Assembly: GCA_963691655.1 (NCBI GenBank)
Contig: CAVNUY010000081.1
Span: forward strand, 18,277 to 82,276
Source: Toxonevra muliebris
Lineage: Eukaryota; Arthropoda; Insecta; Diptera; Pallopteridae
Direction of reading: 5' to 3'
Length of the DNA stretch: 64,000 nucleotides
Positions 63,301-64,000 of this stretch are shown here, one piece after another. Position 1 is the stretch's first letter; each line of letters starts with the position of its first letter. The position numbers were made by a program, and so were the translations under genes. Below the pieces are notes generated by a model, which saw only the letters and a program-made list of their open reading frames with translations, was not told where the DNA came from and did no database searches.

Positions 63301-64000
63301 GAAGACGTTTTATACTGTCGGAGACACCTTTTCTATAGGGGAGAAGACGTTTTATACTGTCGGAGACACCTTTTCTATAGGGAGAGAAGACGTTTTATAC
63401 TGTCGGAGACACCTTTTCTATAGGGGAGAAGACGTTTTATACTGTCGGAGACACCTTTTCTATAGGGGAGAAGACGTTTTATACTGTCGGAGACACCTTT
63501 TCTATAGGGGAGAAGACGTTTTATACTGTCGGAGACACCTTTTCTATAGGGGAGAAGACGTTTTATACTGTCGGAGACACCTTTTCTATAGGGGAGAAGA
63601 CGATTTATACTGTCGGAGACACCTTTTCTATAGGGGAGAAGACGTTTTATACTGTCGGAGACACCTTTTCTATAGGGGAGAAGACGTTTTATACTGTCGG
63701 AGACACCTTTTCTATAGGGGAGAAGACGATTTATACTGTCGGAGACACCTTTTCTATAGGGGAGAAGACGTTTTATACTGTCGGAGACACCTTTTCTATA
63801 GGGGAGAAGACGTTTTATACTGTCGGAGACACCTTTTCTATAGGGGAGAAGACGTTTTATACTGTCGGAGACACCTTTTCTATAGGGAGAGAAGACGATT
63901 TATACTGTCGGAGACACCTTTTCTATAGGGGGAGAAGACGATTTATACTGTCCGGAGACACCTTTTCTTATAGGGGAGAAGACGATTTATACTGTCGGAG
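60341..64000 (+). repeat. Array zone G: near-homogeneous units, indel-rich end
   Basis: C-type units stop at about 61180; afterwards every unit is G-type and almost the only difference is T or A at position 30. No half-units occur. One-base changes near 61209 (loss), 61438 (gain), 62250 and 62373 (losses) and 62468 (gain) switch frames. In the last stretch there are single-base gains near 63380, 63885, 63930, 63952 and 63969. There is no unique sequence at the right edge, so the array continues or the assembly ends within it. Confidence 0.85.
63490..63531 (+). repeat. Reference monomer of the satellite (42 bp)
   Basis: This is a representative unit of the commonest type (G at position 1, T at position 30, C at position 37). 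It has 11 G, 7 C, 11 A and 13 T. CTATAG is a 6-bp palindrome, and GAAGAC and GAGAC occur once each. Two CpGs fall at 28-29 and at 41-42. TTTT lies at 9-12 and at 30-33, exactly half a unit apart. Read in its longest open frame the unit encodes a 14-residue repeat, G-E-K-T-F-Y-T-V-G-D-T-F-S-I. The phase chosen is arbitrary because the array has no visible end. Confidence 0.95.

Larger units (their letters stand above)
1..64000 (+). repeat. 42-bp tandem satellite array filling the whole window
   Basis: Every part of the window is built from a 42-bp unit repeated head to tail, with no inverted copy seen. In the phase used here the unit holds GAGACACCTTTT at 1-12, CTATAG at 13-18, GGGAGAAGACG at 19-29 and TTTTATACTGTCG at 30-42. 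Most units differ from this by zero to three bases. Common variants are position 1 G/C, position 30 T/A, position 37 C/G, position 20 G/A, position 19 G/C or G/A, and position 28 C/T. Length variants are 19, 21, 23, 30, 33 and 43 bp, plus scattered 1- or 2-bp indels. No unique DNA enters or leaves the array, so its ends lie outside the window. Satellites like this are typical of eukaryotic heterochromatin; which chromosome region or species is not visible here. Confidence 0.98.

Noticed and set aside
63490..63531. Phage T7-type promoter, from CTATAGGGGAGA
   Set aside because: Only the start-site part resembles the T7 consensus; the upstream recognition part does not match, and the motif is simply part of every unit.
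1..64000. CRISPR array, because of short regular repeats
   Set aside because: There are no spacers; repeats abut directly and no cas gene is present.
1..64000. Centromere protein B binding box
   Set aside because: I see no TTCG...CGGG arrangement of the required spacing in the unit. The only TTCGG seen is the CTTTCGGAG variant after the poly(A) units, and it lacks the second half.
1..64000. G-quadruplex array from one GGGG per unit
   Set aside because: G runs are 38 bases apart, too far for a stable intramolecular quadruplex by usual criteria.
1..64000. RNA hairpin around CTATAG (CTTTTCTATAGGGGAG pairs with itself through three G-U pairs)
   Set aside because: The dyad has no loop, so it cannot fold within one strand without opening the centre; pairing between units is possible but too weakly supported.
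1..64000. TATA boxes (TTTTATA, TCTATAG) as promoters
   Set aside because: They recur in every unit with no associated start site or downstream gene, so nothing distinguishes them from satellite sequence.
1..64000. Assignment to a named species or known satellite family
   Set aside because: I do not recognise the 42-bp monomer and cannot search databases; the sequence alone does not settle it.

Overview
The whole window is one uninterrupted tandem array of a 42-bp satellite monomer, with roughly 1,500 copies, all in the same orientation. I see no gene, RNA gene, transposon, CRISPR array or unique flanking DNA. The monomer (phase fixed in the reference entry at 63490-63531) is 43% G+C and carries CTATAG, a short purine tract (GGGGAGAAGA), two TTTT tracts exactly 21 bp apart and two CpGs. 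An array of this length and uniformity with nested higher-order repeats (HORs) points to eukaryotic heterochromatin (centromeric, pericentromeric, subtelomeric or sex-chromosome satellite). The sequence does not identify the species.

Long open reading frames occur throughout, up to 4,097 codons. They are by-products: 42 bp equals 14 codons, and three of the six frames of the monomer contain no stop. I therefore annotate no CDS.

Layout. 1-4690: units mostly with G at monomer position 1, many single-G losses and an approximately 2.0 kb internal duplication. 4691-20900: mixed G/C units, recurrent 21-bp half-units, and a block present as two partial copies (5.36 and 6.12 kb) and two long copies (10.5 and 15.4 kb; offset 4,920 bp). 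20901-41400: the cleanest long-frame zone, with nested HORs of 1,218, about 2,246 and 2,730 bp and a block duplicated at 11.3-11.8 kb offset. 41401-47950: a 2,058-2,100 bp HOR pair. 47951-60340: HOR copies marked by an aberrant 43-bp poly(A)-bearing unit at 51.0, 53.7 and 57.0 kb. 60341-64000: the most homogeneous part, all G-type after about 61.2 kb, ending in a cluster of 1-bp insertions.

The main interest lies in how the array evolved: a likely dimeric 2 x 21 bp ancestor, a unit length equal to four helical turns, linked substitutions, repeated short deletions, HORs at several scales and the spread of the poly(A) unit. HOR boundaries come from reading marker variants by eye and are good to about one or two units unless a marker position is given.
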